From: Globodera rostochiensis
Taxonomy: Eukaryota; Nematoda; Chromadorea; Rhabditida; Heteroderidae
Assembly: GCA_018350325.1 (NCBI GenBank)
Contig: JAEVLN010000011.1
Coordinates: 1,918,449-1,982,448 of the forward strand
DNA: 64,000 nucleotides
Direction: 5' to 3'
How positions within the stretch are numbered: position 1 is the first letter of the stretch; the number at the start of each line of letters is the position of its first letter. Below the pieces are notes generated by a model that did no database searches, was not told the DNA's origin, and was given only the letters and a program-made list of their open reading frames with translations. The translations under genes were made by a program, and so were the position numbers. Below, piece after piece: positions 1 to 10,109 of this stretch.

Positions 1-500
1 AAAAGCGCTTTAAATGCTCAATTTTGATTTTCTATTGAAGAATTCGTAATAAGTGCATCAAATAACATAGTTTCATATAATTCTTAGAAGAACATTTTTG
101 CAAAAATGTTGACCAAAAGGGTCCTCCATATGGTTTTTGGCCAACTTTGACAAGCTGTATCTCGGCTCATAGTTGTTTCCGGAGCAAAAAAAATATGCCG
201 TTTGATTTCTCTCGACGATAGAAATAGAATGCTATATATAATGAGCCAACCCCTCGGGAGGTTGTATTCTTGACTTTTTCCCATTTTTCTCGTTCATAGA
301 TACTTCAGCTTAGAGCATCTTCCCCATCCCCTCCCCTCACCAATTAATGCTTATTGTGCCAAACTATTCTTGAATAAAATTAGCAAGTTTTATTTTTAAA
401 TTAAAAAGGATTAACAAAAGCAGGGTTCTCAGATGAATTGAAAAGCATAATTTAGCAGGCAAAAAAGGACTCATTTATTTGTGAAAATTATAAAAAACAA
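1..500. other. intergenic, no gene seen
   Basis: AT-rich sequence downstream of the minus-strand SPRY gene. I see no coding exon, RNA gene or repeat with clear ends here. A short open frame at 84-284 on the minus strand has no recognisable protein features. Confidence 0.5.
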
Positions 501-1960
501 TCAATTATCAGAAATATAGTTGTATTGAAAAATTGGCCCAAAATTGGCCTCAACAATGTCTCCAGGATTGTACATTGTCACGGCCGGGTACAGGTCGGTG
601 GTTGTCAGGACGTACAAATTTGCAGTGTCTAAATTCCAAAATTTAGCCAAAATTTTCAGGAAAAATATACATGGCCGTTGTTTTAGTTTAATTACCCAAT
701 CGTTCTCCGTTCTTCGTGTAAATAATCTCCTGAGTCGCCCAATTAACGCCACATCCGATGACGTCACCCGTCTCATATCTGGGAAATCCGCAAATGTAAT
801 TGATGCTGTGCCCATAAATGTAGCCGCTGTCATAATAGGCATAATTTTCCCGATGCTCGCCAATCCACGTGTCCAATGGCATTGCTTTCGTCGCCATACC
901 GACGCCAATAAGACTTCTTTAATTAAATTAAATTAATTTAAAATTAAAATATAATTTTCAACTTACTCGTACATGTTCTGCAATCTGACGATCGTCACCT
1001 CAAAGTAACTAATTCCGGTCTTTTGAGACATTGTAAATTCCGCGCGGACTGTTCGGTGGGCTGACAAATGTTTAAATATTATATAAATTCATAAAATTTT
1101 GTGTAAATTTTATAATATTTGTTACCTTTTTCAGACCCAAGAAATATAACTCTCACGAAGTTGGGCTTGAAAATGTGCAAGTTAATGTGGCAATCCTTGG
1201 GATTAAAGCGATTTTTTGCCTGAAAAAATAATCGAAAATATAATTTTTAATTTTTGTTTAATTAATTAAGTGACAACAATTTAATTTACTCCATTTGGAC
1301 ATGCCTTTTGGTCGGTCAGCAGCCGCACAAAACTCGATTGCGTCGATGGCCTGTGCCCCAAATCGATAAGCTGTGCGCGCAGTTGCTTCTACCAAATTGG
1401 GAAAATTACAAACAAAAATGAAAATATTTTTCATATTTAATCTTCTCATTGTCTTCAAAAAAGTTTATAATTATCCGAAAAGGATAAATTATTCCACCAA
1501 TTCCAAAATATATTTAACAAAAAAAACTTGCATTCTCATTCTCGAGATGCATGTTTTTAAGCTCGAGTCGCGTGATGTTTAGCTCCATTTGTTTGACTTT
1601 CAAACGCAATTTCAACTCGGCAAATGTTTCCACTTCTTCGAACATCTGACCTAAAAACATTAAAAATATTATTTTTTACAAAAAATATTCAATTTTATTT
1701 TAAAGAATTTCTCGCCATTTTTATTCGACCCATCGACAGGATTGGCATTTGTGCCATTCGCGTCATCTGCAATAAATTAAATAAAATGTGAAATCAAATT
1801 TGCAAAATTTAATTTTCCGTTTCTGAGTTCTGCTGCCCATATTTACGTTGAAAACAAAAATTCAAAAAAACGTGCCATTTGTTTCCATGCCGTCGGTTTT
1901 TGGTGCGATTTGTTGAGCATGGACTGAAAGTAAAATAAAGACCAAAGTCCCAAATGCCAT
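501..1960 (-). CDS. secreted SPRY-domain protein (SPRYSEC-like), 8 exons
   Basis: Modelled exons on the minus strand: 1960-1876, 1766-1716, 1650-1532, 1388-1290, 1219-1126, 1060-967, 916-696, 628-501, giving 296 residues with every junction in phase. Residues 1-15 (MAFGTLVFILLSVHA) are a signal peptide. A short polar stretch follows, then a Leu/Lys/Glu coiled coil (about 47-85), then a B30.2/SPRY domain (about 118-296) with the family motifs HRTVRAEF, YFEVTIV, IGVGMATKAMPLD, DVIGCGVN, IIYTKNGERL and NPGDIVEANFGP. In cyst nematodes such proteins are gland effectors that bind host proteins; that role is family knowledge, not shown here. Introns 1, 2 and 3 have GC donors (gcacgt, gcgaga, gcaagt); paralogues at 19.6 and 28.5 kb have GT at the positions of introns 1 or 3. 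No ATGCCA box was seen just upstream. Confidence 0.85.
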
Positions 1961-2806
1961 TTTGATCGCTATTTAAGGGTAATCGAATTGATCATTTTTA
2001 TTCTCTTTTGTGCGGGAGCGCGAGTAAAAAAGTTTTCTCATTTTTTGTCAAGAAATTCTTTCATTTTGTGCAAAATTCTCGACATCTTAAAATTTAAATG
2101 TGAGTCGGCTGTCAGCAATTGCCCGGGGGGGGGGAAGTGATCGAATTTTCAAAAGCAACTCACAACAGCGATCGTTTTTCATTCACCCGTCAGTGTCATC
2201 ATCGAACCAAAAGCATTAGCAGCGGCCATGTCGGTGAATATATTATTATCAATGATTTGGTCTATTCCACTTCTGTCCTCGACTCCGATGGTCGTCGGAT
2301 GCCGGCCGTTTGGACGCGGGAGGGAGTGTAGTGAGTGCAATGATGACAATTTAAAAAAGATTGATTGAAATGAAAAAACTTAACATTTTTTGTTTGTGAA
2401 AATTTAATTAACGCAAATTACCTAATTATTCAATTTAGACACATGAAATTGACGGATGGAAAGCGGAAGAGACCGGCATCTGTATCTTTTTAAAATGCCT
2501 AAATATAAATTCTAAATATTTGCGTCCTTTTAACGTGTTTTGCTTTCACCCAATGCTCATGAGCATTGGATGGCACAAAACACGGGATAAACGACGCAAA
2601 TATTTAGAAACTTGCTCAACAATATCTTTCAGGAACAAATATTTCACCAGTCGGAATTCCGGTTTCCTGACAATTTTTGGCATCCGGTTAATTTGGCAAT
2701 TTTTAATAATGCCAGTCCTAGCATTAATTGACGCAGCCAGCTCGAAATATTTAAGCAGCTCGCCCACTCTTTTTGGGAATAATTTCGATTGGGTAAATCT
2801 TTTGAA
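1961..2806. other. intergenic with one possible plus-strand exon
   Basis: This is the divergent upstream region of the SPRY gene (left) and the gene at 2807 (right). An open stretch at 2119-2331 (+) contains a polar, exon-like segment ending WTREGV at 2320-2331, but splicing to the next acceptor at 2439 gives a stop, so I do not call a gene. TGGCAT at about 2679 and ATGCCA at about 2708 match the six-base dorsal-gland (DOG) box described for Globodera effectors and lie within 130 bases of the gene at 2807. Confidence 0.3.
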
Positions 2807-3656
2807 ATGCTTTTGCCCATCTTTTTTCTGTTTGTATCAACAATATTCGTCTTCAACTGTGTCTATGCTGCGGATGGCTCGGAAAATTTAGAAATTGTCC
2901 CGAATTCTGCTGATTATAATCCCAACAAATTGTTCGTTGAATTGCAAGGTTTGTCTAAAAGTCGGAAGAAATTCGATTTAAATGGCATTTTGTATTTAGA
3001 AATGACGAATTCGGTGTCGGATGCCGGAGGAAAAGCCGCAGAAGAAAGGGCATTGGCAAAAGGATGCCAAATCATTCAAAAATTGCACAACGATTTGAAA
3101 TATAAAACTGTAATTGAAGAACATTCGGAATTTGCTCGGCTTCTTCAAAGTGTTGCCAAAGTTTGCAATGAAGCAAAAAAGGACAATTCCATGTTCAATT
3201 TGGAGCTAATTAAAACGTTTGAAAAGAATGGCCCTCCGATTTTGGCTCAACAGAAGTTGAAAGAGCAGCAACTTCTTCAAAAGAATGCCAAAAAAGATTT
3301 TGAACTTTTTGAAATTAGCGGTTTGGTGGCAAAACTTTGTTTGAATGTATTGCCCGAGGGCCATTGGAAAAGTGCCCTAAAGGAATTGCTGGGGGAAAAA
3401 GTCAATTTGTTGCCCAGCGATTTGCTTCAGTTTCTCATCAGCAAAATGAATGAACAAATTGAGGGTATAAAAACGGAATTTAAAAATAAAATCAACAGAA
3501 AAAGCCTTTGGCCGTTCAGAAGCTCGTCATCGAAGAATTCGTCGTGCTTATGGGGAGCGTTGCTCGACTGGTTTCTTTCTTCATATTATCTGTTGGCTGT
3601 TGGTGGCTGTTGCCTGTATTGGCTTCATTTACTATCTCTATCAAAAAGACGACTAA
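2807..3656 (+). CDS. secreted/type I-like protein with C-terminal membrane anchor, copy A
   Basis: I do not recognise the family. An open frame runs from 2789 to 3688, but comparison with the copy at 17768-18640 shows two short introns inside it: 2949-2999 (51 nt, in frame, no stop) and 3465-3498 (34 nt). Removing both gives exons 2807-2948, 3000-3464, 3499-3656 and 254 residues. The start at MLLPIFF is chosen because the paralogue has no upstream ATG. There is a signal peptide (1-24), a helical region with the shared motifs AEERALAKGCQIIQKL and LLPSDLLQFLISKMN, then a hydrophobic C-terminal helix (LVAVACIGFIYYLYQKDD). The 34-nt intron is very short; the alternative is a frameshift mutation making this copy a pseudogene. 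Confidence 0.6.
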
Positions 3657-4512
3657 AGTCAGTAATTGTGCAAATGCTTAGGCTTTAATTCGATTTAATT
3701 ATAATTTAAAAAAAAGATTCGATTTATAAAATGCATTTTTTGACTTTCAATGGCCCCTTTTCAAAAAATTTGCCATTATTTCTCAAGTCAAATCCAACCG
3801 TTTAACAACCAATCATCGTTTGGTTTATCCAAACTTTTTGTTGCATTTTTTAAATTAATTTTTAATTTTATAATTTTTTTGGCCCCAATATCATTTCCAG
3901 ATCCGAGGCATTTCATGACGGGAAACGGCTTCGACGAGCAAATGGCTACGATTGTCCACGTCCATTCTTTTCTTTATATAAATGAACATTTTTTCCCACA
4001 AATTTTTTGATGGGATGCAAAAAGAGGGCATAAAAAGAGAGAATGGAGACGAACTTTTGGGTTACGCTCGTTTCTTTGCCGCTTTCATCCCTTTTGCTTT
4101 TGTGTGGGAAATAAATAATATTACAAAAATTGAAAATAGAGACGACTTCCCATCGATTTTAAAAGATTTCGACATTCGATTTTTAAAAAAATGTTGTTGC
4201 CAAATCACTTTTTTGCAAGAGCAGCTGCTAATGCATAAAAATTATACATATGTATCTAATGAGGAATATGTTTATTATTTTTAATTGATTCAATTTTTGG
4301 ATTCGAGTGGAAAAACCTGCAAAATTATCATAATGTAAATAGGATTTTCTATTGATTCTTGTTTTGGCCATGACATTGGATCGATGACATGAGAGCGCAT
4401 TTTTGCTTAAAATGTACATATTTATGAACAATAGGCATTTAATTATTATTTTATTTATACATTCAAACGTTTTTCACAAATTTAGAATGATTTTACGCTT
4501 TTAGAGAAAAGG
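3657..4512. other. intergenic, possible uncalled exons
   Basis: Two overlapping open stretches (about 3896-4010 and 3982-4284, plus strand) follow a decent 3' splice site at 3899. They have exon-like composition (a segment with GNGFDEQMATIV, and an acidic/aromatic segment with GYARFFAAFIPFAFV) but no start, no partner exon and no family I recognise. I leave them uncalled. Confidence 0.2.
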
Positions 4513-6303
4513 ATGAAGCCAATGTCCACACTTTTGTTATTCAATTTTGCCGTTTTGCTACTGCTGCATTCACCTTATAAAGTGCTCAGTTTGGCAAATT
4601 TAAAAATCAAGCAAATAATCGTCAAACTTCAGCACGATCCAATCATTTTGAGTATGTTAATCTTTTTTCAACAAAGTGCGCCTAGAGCACCAATGTGCGG
4701 TGATGTTTTCATTAGATTTGGTTAGGGAAAGGTCATATAACGGAAAATGTATAGTCGTGCTCGCATCCGGTCCGAAGGTCGAATTGTCTGAAGGTCGAAA
4801 GTGTTGTAACTTTCTTCAACCTAAATCGTTTAGGTCGAACATAATACCAAATGAAGGCTTGCTATGAGATAGAGTTATCATTAAGTTGAAGCTAAGTGAT
4901 TGGACAATGCTTAAAAAAGTTATGGCCAAAAAAGTCCAAAAATGGCCATTTTTGGAGGTTTTCTGACATAACTTTTTCATAATTATCAGATCGCTTAGTT
5001 TTTCCTTATTAATTGCTTATCTTCATCGAGAGCTTTCATTTGGTATAATGTTCGACCTAATGGCTTTAGGTTGTAGAAAGTTATAAAGCATTCGACACTC
5101 ACAACCCTTTTGACCTTCGGACCGGTAGCCGTCGTGCTGGCCAAAAATAGTAAAAGCTTAATTAAACTATTTCAAGGCAATCGTGCAGATCTGTCCCGTC
5201 AAGACATTCGGGGTTTGGTACGCAAATTGAAGCAGTTACAGCACACGGTGGACGAAGTGTCAATGTTTGAATGCGCAAATGTGCATTGGCGACTGCTCAA
5301 GCCAACGCAAAAAGCAATTCGTTATTGTAAGCAGCTGCTGAATGGGACGGACCGTTTCAAACGTCCGGCAAATGCACAATTGTTGGCCAGTTTATTGATC
5401 AGAATACGGTCAATTATAGCGTCACTTCCGAAAGAGTTCGGCACTTTTCTCGTGGAGCTCGAGCTGGACTCCAGTGCGTTTGAATGGCATAAGCAGGAAG
5501 GATTGACAAAAGTTGGCCAAAAAGTTAACAAGATCGAGACATTGTTGAAGCAGAATGCGACGTACTGTGACGAAGCGCATTTTGAACGTGCAAAAGCAGG
5601 GTTGGCTGAACTGCTTGAAAGGGACGGTTCGTACACAATCGACGAGCAACAAGTTCAACAGGCAATAAAGGAATTCATTTTGGAGCTAAAACTGAGCATT
5701 TTGGAGACGGAATTGACGGCCAAAATTGCCGCGTTCACTAATCCGTGCATTTACGGAAAGGAATTTAAGCAATTGTCGCAAGCAATTAAGCACGAGTTGG
5801 CAGAATTTGGCTATATCGTCGAAGCATGGCCAAAGGCATTGAAAGAAAATTTTCAAGAAAAATTGTACAAATTTGTTCAATTTGCGCGCGAACAATCCGA
5901 GCCGCTGAAGCAAACGTTTTGGCACAAATTGGACGCAATTTCCAGCAAATCCAAAACCACCTTTGAAGCATTAAAACAAAATTTTTATGAATGGAAAAAA
6001 AGTGCGGCAACGCAATCGCCGGAGGCGAAACAAAAAAAGTTTGGACAAATCATTTGGCAAACGAAGCAAATTTTCGCTAATTTTTCGCTGGACATGCAAA
6101 ACATTGGCATTCCTCGGCATGACATTGACGAGGCACTGAAATTCTTTGAAAAAGAAGCAAAAGAATTCGAATTGCAGAAGAACGGACATGTTGAAGTGTT
6201 TGAACAAATCATTAAAATAGTCCAAGAAGAGATTGAGTCGGAAAAGCAAGAGATGAATGAAACATTTAAATTCAAAATGTCCAATGATTACGAACTGGCA
6301 TAG
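4513..6303 (+). CDS. secreted, largely helical protein of unknown family, 2 exons
   Basis: Exon 1 is 4513-4651 (signal peptide MKPMSTLLLFNFAVLLLLHS, then a short helix) and ends at the strong donor gtatgtt. Exon 2 is 5129-6303 and encodes about 390 residues rich in Lys, Glu, Leu and Phe, predicted all-helical, with few Cys; total 437 residues. No domain recognised. The acceptor before exon 2 (CCGGTAG) lies in the terminal repeat of a MITE that occupies 4762-5130. Before insertion the acceptor was probably TGTATAG at 4753, whose downstream 8 bases GTCGTGCT are now duplicated at 5131. Splicing at either gives the same phase, with one extra codon after insertion. The lack of frame damage over about 390 codons suggests the gene is intact. 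Confidence 0.65.
4762..5130. mobile_element. MITE with 8-bp target duplication (GGCTACCGG family)
   Basis: A 369-bp near-palindrome. The right end reads, inverted, GGCTACCGGTCCGAAGGTC; the left end is CGCATCCGGTCCGAAGGTC. The halves match over about 130 bases. It is flanked by perfect 8-bp direct repeats GTCGTGCT (4754-4761 and 5131-5138). Related elements in this window are at 20799-21014, 21498-21625 and 50278-50543. No coding capacity. The 8-bp duplication fits hAT-type transposition, but the ends are not the common hAT sequence. Confidence 0.85.
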
Positions 6304-7782
6304 GCATTTTTAGTTTTGTTTTTTCTTTTATTTATTTGTTGTTTTCCATTTTCCGATTTCGACCGCAATACTTTTTAAAAAATAACAATCAAAATTACGG
6401 TAGAAAGCGGAAAAATCCGGCAATTGGCCAAAAATTTCACAAAAATTGACGGATTTGTTTTCCAGACAATAAATATAATTGAAATATTTGTAACATATTA
6501 AAGAAAAGGGAAATTTTAGTTTGTAAATTATTTGCAATACATTTTTCAAAGTTTTAAAATTAAAAAAATTAAAATTTTTCGTACATTTTTGGAAGCCAGA
6601 ATTCTGGTTACCGATTCACCAAAATGGTCAAAACATGGCGCATATATGCTCCACAAAAGGCCATATGCAAAAATGCCAATATATGCAACAAGAATGTAAT
6701 CGGATTTCCAAAAATCGGCATGCCGGGATCCAAAAATGTCGATTCGGCATCCCAAACCCAAAATGTCCGGAATCCGGCATTTATGCAATCCAGAAATTCC
6801 CTGGTTTGGGTGGGTCTAACCCCAGCTGTATCTACATTTTTACCCCCGAACGGGACATTTCTTCATTTAAATTAAAATTCAAATGCCAAAATTAAAAAGT
6901 CGGGGCGAGAGTTTTTCCCATTTTTTATTTTAGATTTTGATAGACACAATTTAATAAGTTCTTCCAGACTGCGAGGGGCTGCAGAATAAAAGCAATAAAT
7001 TTGCATTGAAGGAAATACGGGCTCTGAAGTTCGGTCAGTGCTTCTGGTAAATATTTTAAAATAAATTATAATTATATAAAACGTTTTATATATTTCAACC
7101 TTTTGAACAATTAATTCTTCATTTTTAGCACAATTTTAGATTTTGCAAAACAATTTTATGAGATGATTTTGACCAAAAATTTATACAACAGTGAAAAGCC
7201 TGTGGTCGGGGAGGGAAATCTTTACAAAAATTGGCAATCTTTGTTTAAAAAGGCAGTGTTTTTCATGAAAAATGTTTGGGCTCGAGATCGAGAATCTCGG
7301 GCTTCTTTCAAGCGAGATCTCGAGTCGAGATTCTCGAAAAAAGGTCTCAAAAAATCTCGTGAAGCTCATTTTTAGTCGAGCGAGATCTAGATGTCGAGAT
7401 TTTTTGAGAATCTCGAGACGAGATCTTGTCTCGTTCCGGGCTCTACTAATCACTACGGGGGACAACACAAACCAGTGCATTTGCCAACTTATTATATGCT
7501 AATTTTGCACATTTCCCGCGAAGTAAGATTTTGGAAATTTTAAATAAAATTTCGAGAAAATGGTAAAATTATCGCAACACAGACATGAAAAATTGTTAGC
7601 GAAAACACGATTAAGTAAGAAATTATTTAATTATAATTAAATAAAATTAATTAATTATTGTTGATTAAATACAATTTATTGGCACTTTGACCGACTGGCA
7701 TTTAAAAATTCGCTTTTTCCATTAAAAAAAAAATTAGCAGATGAGCATTGGCATTTGTGTGAAGCTGTGCACCGCGCTCCCG
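6304..7782. other. intergenic with repeat fragments
   Basis: 6304-6600 is the AT-rich 3' flank of the secreted-protein gene. 6600-6800 contains ATATGC-rich sequence similar in style to the element family at 58.5 and 32.2 kb. 7180-7455 is a repeat piece listed separately. 7456-7782 shows nothing recognisable. Confidence 0.4.
7180..7450. repeat. fragment of the CTCGAGA-rich hAT-like family
   Basis: Homologous to 52403-52638: it shares the lead-in TTGGCAATCTTTGTT and then alternating tctcgag/ctcgaga motifs that fold on themselves. The right end CCGGGCTCTA corresponds to the CCGAGCTCTA terminus of the complete element at 51972-52638. The left terminus is missing, so this copy is truncated. Confidence 0.65.
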
Positions 7783-7885
7783 CCCCCGGGCTACCATTCT
7801 GGCCTATCGCTTACTATATTAAGCCGGGTTAACGTAAAGTACCACGCAAGGGCGGCACTGCCAACGCCAACAGCCACGCGTCCGG
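7783..7885. pseudogene. SINE tail fragment and duplicated piece of a nearby exon
   Basis: 7783-7820 matches the 3' tail of the tRNA-derived SINE seen at 13850 and 28917 (GGGCTACCATT..GGCCTATCGCTTA). 7830-7885 repeats part of exon 2 of the gene at 8115-10109, including the 26 bases centred on GGGCGGCACTGCCAACGCCA. The copy is too short to code for anything and is presumably a partial duplication. Confidence 0.6.
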
Positions 7886-8114
7886 TCGCGCGTTATTAAA
7901 TATTTTATTTTTCTATAATATTTGGACACCACTTTTTTGGAAGGTTTTTATGATAAAAATAAATCCTATAAATAATTTAATAACAAAAGAAATAAATGGT
8001 CACCAAGGTAAAGACAAACACAACAAGTTCCTTAAAATTTTACAACAATTAAGCTTTAAATTTGCATTTTAAAGTTAGTTCAATGGGCCTTTCTTAAAAA
8101 TATGGCATTATCTT

Positions 8115-10109
8115 TCAGCGGAGGCGCTTAATCAAATCGTTCGTCCAGCGTTTGCAGTTTTTGTAGACAAAATTGTAGTTGGTCCACATGTCGCTGAACA
8201 CATTTTCGATGTCCTCGTAAGCCGTGGTGTTGATCCCGGTGAGCTCAATTGGCGGATACGTTTTTGTGTACCGTCCAAATTCTTTGCTCAATTCCCCGGG
8301 GCCCATAATCTCGTAAGTGACGTGCACCTCGTGGCCACACAAGCTGCCCCTGTACAGCACCTCCAGGGCCGTGTGGGTGAGGTCTGAAACAAAACAAATT
8401 CAAAAAGAAGGCAGGCTTTTTAATGATCAGTGCCACATTTGGAGACCGGACAAGCCACTCGGGTTTGGCGTTCATTTATCTTTTTTGACTTGAATTATTG
8501 GCCATAATAGTCTGGATAAAAATGCCAATTCACGGAAAACAAAAAATTTGTAATTAATGACTTAAGCGATGTATAATTATAATATTCGGTAAATGCCGTC
8601 CTCACCTTTGCCCCAGGTGGGCGCCTGTGCCGCAACTGCGCCGACAGCCAAAGGGATGCCAACGTAAGGGACCAACGAAAGGGCGGCACTGCCAACGCCA
8701 ACAGCCACGCGCCCGGCATTGCCCAATCGTTTGACACGACGATCAAGAAAATCACATTGGACCTTAATAGAAAAAAATCAACTTACCGTATTTCCTCTAT
8801 TAGTAACCCACCCTCTATTTGAAACCCCCTTCTAATTGTAACCCCCCCTAGAGGGGGGATTGAAAAATAGTAACCCCCCCTCTATTTGAAACCCCCCTCT
8901 AATTGTAACCCCCCCCCCAAGCCGTGAGTTTTAAAAACTAAGTATGACCAAGTTTTTTACAGCCATACCATTTACGTATAAAATTAAGCATTTTACTAAT
9001 AAAGAGATGAGTAGAAACTGGAAACTTTAAAACCCAAAAAATTTTAGAAAAGATAATAAAATCCCCAAATTCCGATTTTTTTTTTAAATTAAAAAAAAGT
9101 TTTATTCAACGCATTTTTCTGACCAGTCATCATAAATCCATGAATAATATATTAATACTAAAAACGCGAAATATTGACTTAAAATATTGACCAAAAACCC
9201 CAAAAAGTGCCTATTGATTAAAAAATGCCAAAAACTGACCTACCTAATTCAGTCAAATTTTGCGTAAAACCCTTCAAAATTCGTCATTTTTTATATTCCT
9301 CTTTTACCTACCTAATTGGAAATATAATATTTTCACACGTTTTGGAACATTTTATAAAATTACCAAATAAAAAAATTTTAGGGAAAATTTCGATCTTTGG
9401 GGGTGGATTTTTTGTAAAAGAAAAAGTCATTTTTTAGGGGTGCATTTTTGTTCTAAATTTTTTTGTTTCTAAGGCTACATTTTTCATTTTTATTGCATTT
9501 TTCACAAGAAATTTTTGAAAAAAGTGCCTGAGATATTGAATACAAAAATTTTGCTGTGGAAAATGCCTAAAAATTGCATTTTTCTCAAGAAAAATGCCCA
9601 AAGTCTCTAGTGATAAGATTTCAAAAAAACGTCGCATTTTTACAATCGACGAAAAATTGGAAGTAGTCATTTGTTTTGACGGAAACAGTGGAATTATAAT
9701 TTTGTGCAAAATTTTGTTATTACAGAAATTTATTTTGATTTAAAAAATAATATAAAAATTTAATTTATGTAAATAAGTTTTGAAAAATTTGTATTGAAAA
9801 ATAGTAACCCACCCTCTATTTGAAACCCCCTTCTAATTGTAACCCCCCCTTGAGGGGGGTTTGAACAATTGTAACCCATGGGTTACTAATAGAGGAAATA
9901 CGGTATTTAATATAAAATCATAAATTTGGGTCCAATCCAATCCTCTTTCTCTAATCTAACCTAATCTAATCAATAAATTGTCTTTGAAGTTGCGCGACCT
10001 TGGTGAATTTGATGGCACGGAATTGTGAGCTGGGGCAGGAACAACACGATTCCTCCAAAAAATTTCCGTAAAATCGCGGATCAAAATCCAAAAGTTTATC
10101 AAGCGCCAT
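8115..10109 (-). CDS. small protein with possible papain-like (PPPDE/NlpC-type) fold, 3 exons
   Basis: Exons 10109-9999, 8762-8606 and 8383-8115 (minus) join in phase to 178 residues. The N-terminus (MALDKLLDFDP) is polar, with no signal peptide. It is followed by a CCSC cluster and a Gly/Ala/Val-rich hydrophobic segment encoded by exon 2. Exon 3 contains HTALEV near its start and YNFVYKNCKRW near the end. A His in an HT.xEV context followed by a Cys in an NCxxW/F context resembles PPPDE (DeSI/DUF862) or LRAT/NlpC-P60 cysteine hydrolases. That is a motif-level inference and the spacing is short. Intron 1 (1.2 kb) holds the Tc1/pogo-like element at 8786-9903. No matching family recalled with certainty. 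Confidence 0.6.
8786..9903. mobile_element. Tc1/mariner-superfamily element (pogo-like), internally decayed
   Basis: Perfect terminal inverted repeats of about 25 bp starting CCGTATTTCCTCTATTAGTA, flanked by TA on both sides (8784-8785 and 9904-9905), the target preference of Tc1/mariner. A second, internal set of C-rich subterminal repeats (TCTAATTGTAACCCCCC) is present at both ends. At 9596-9746 (+) an ATG opens a 49-codon remnant beginning MPKVSSDK and containing KKRRIFTIDEKLEVV, which resembles the N-terminal helix-turn-helix of pogo/CENP-B-type transposases. The rest of the transposase is absent, so the copy is non-autonomous. It lies wholly in an intron. Confidence 0.8.

Noticed and set aside
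2119..2331. coding exon upstream of copy A
   Set aside because: Splicing to the only good acceptor at 2439 creates a stop, and no upstream or downstream exon could be phased.
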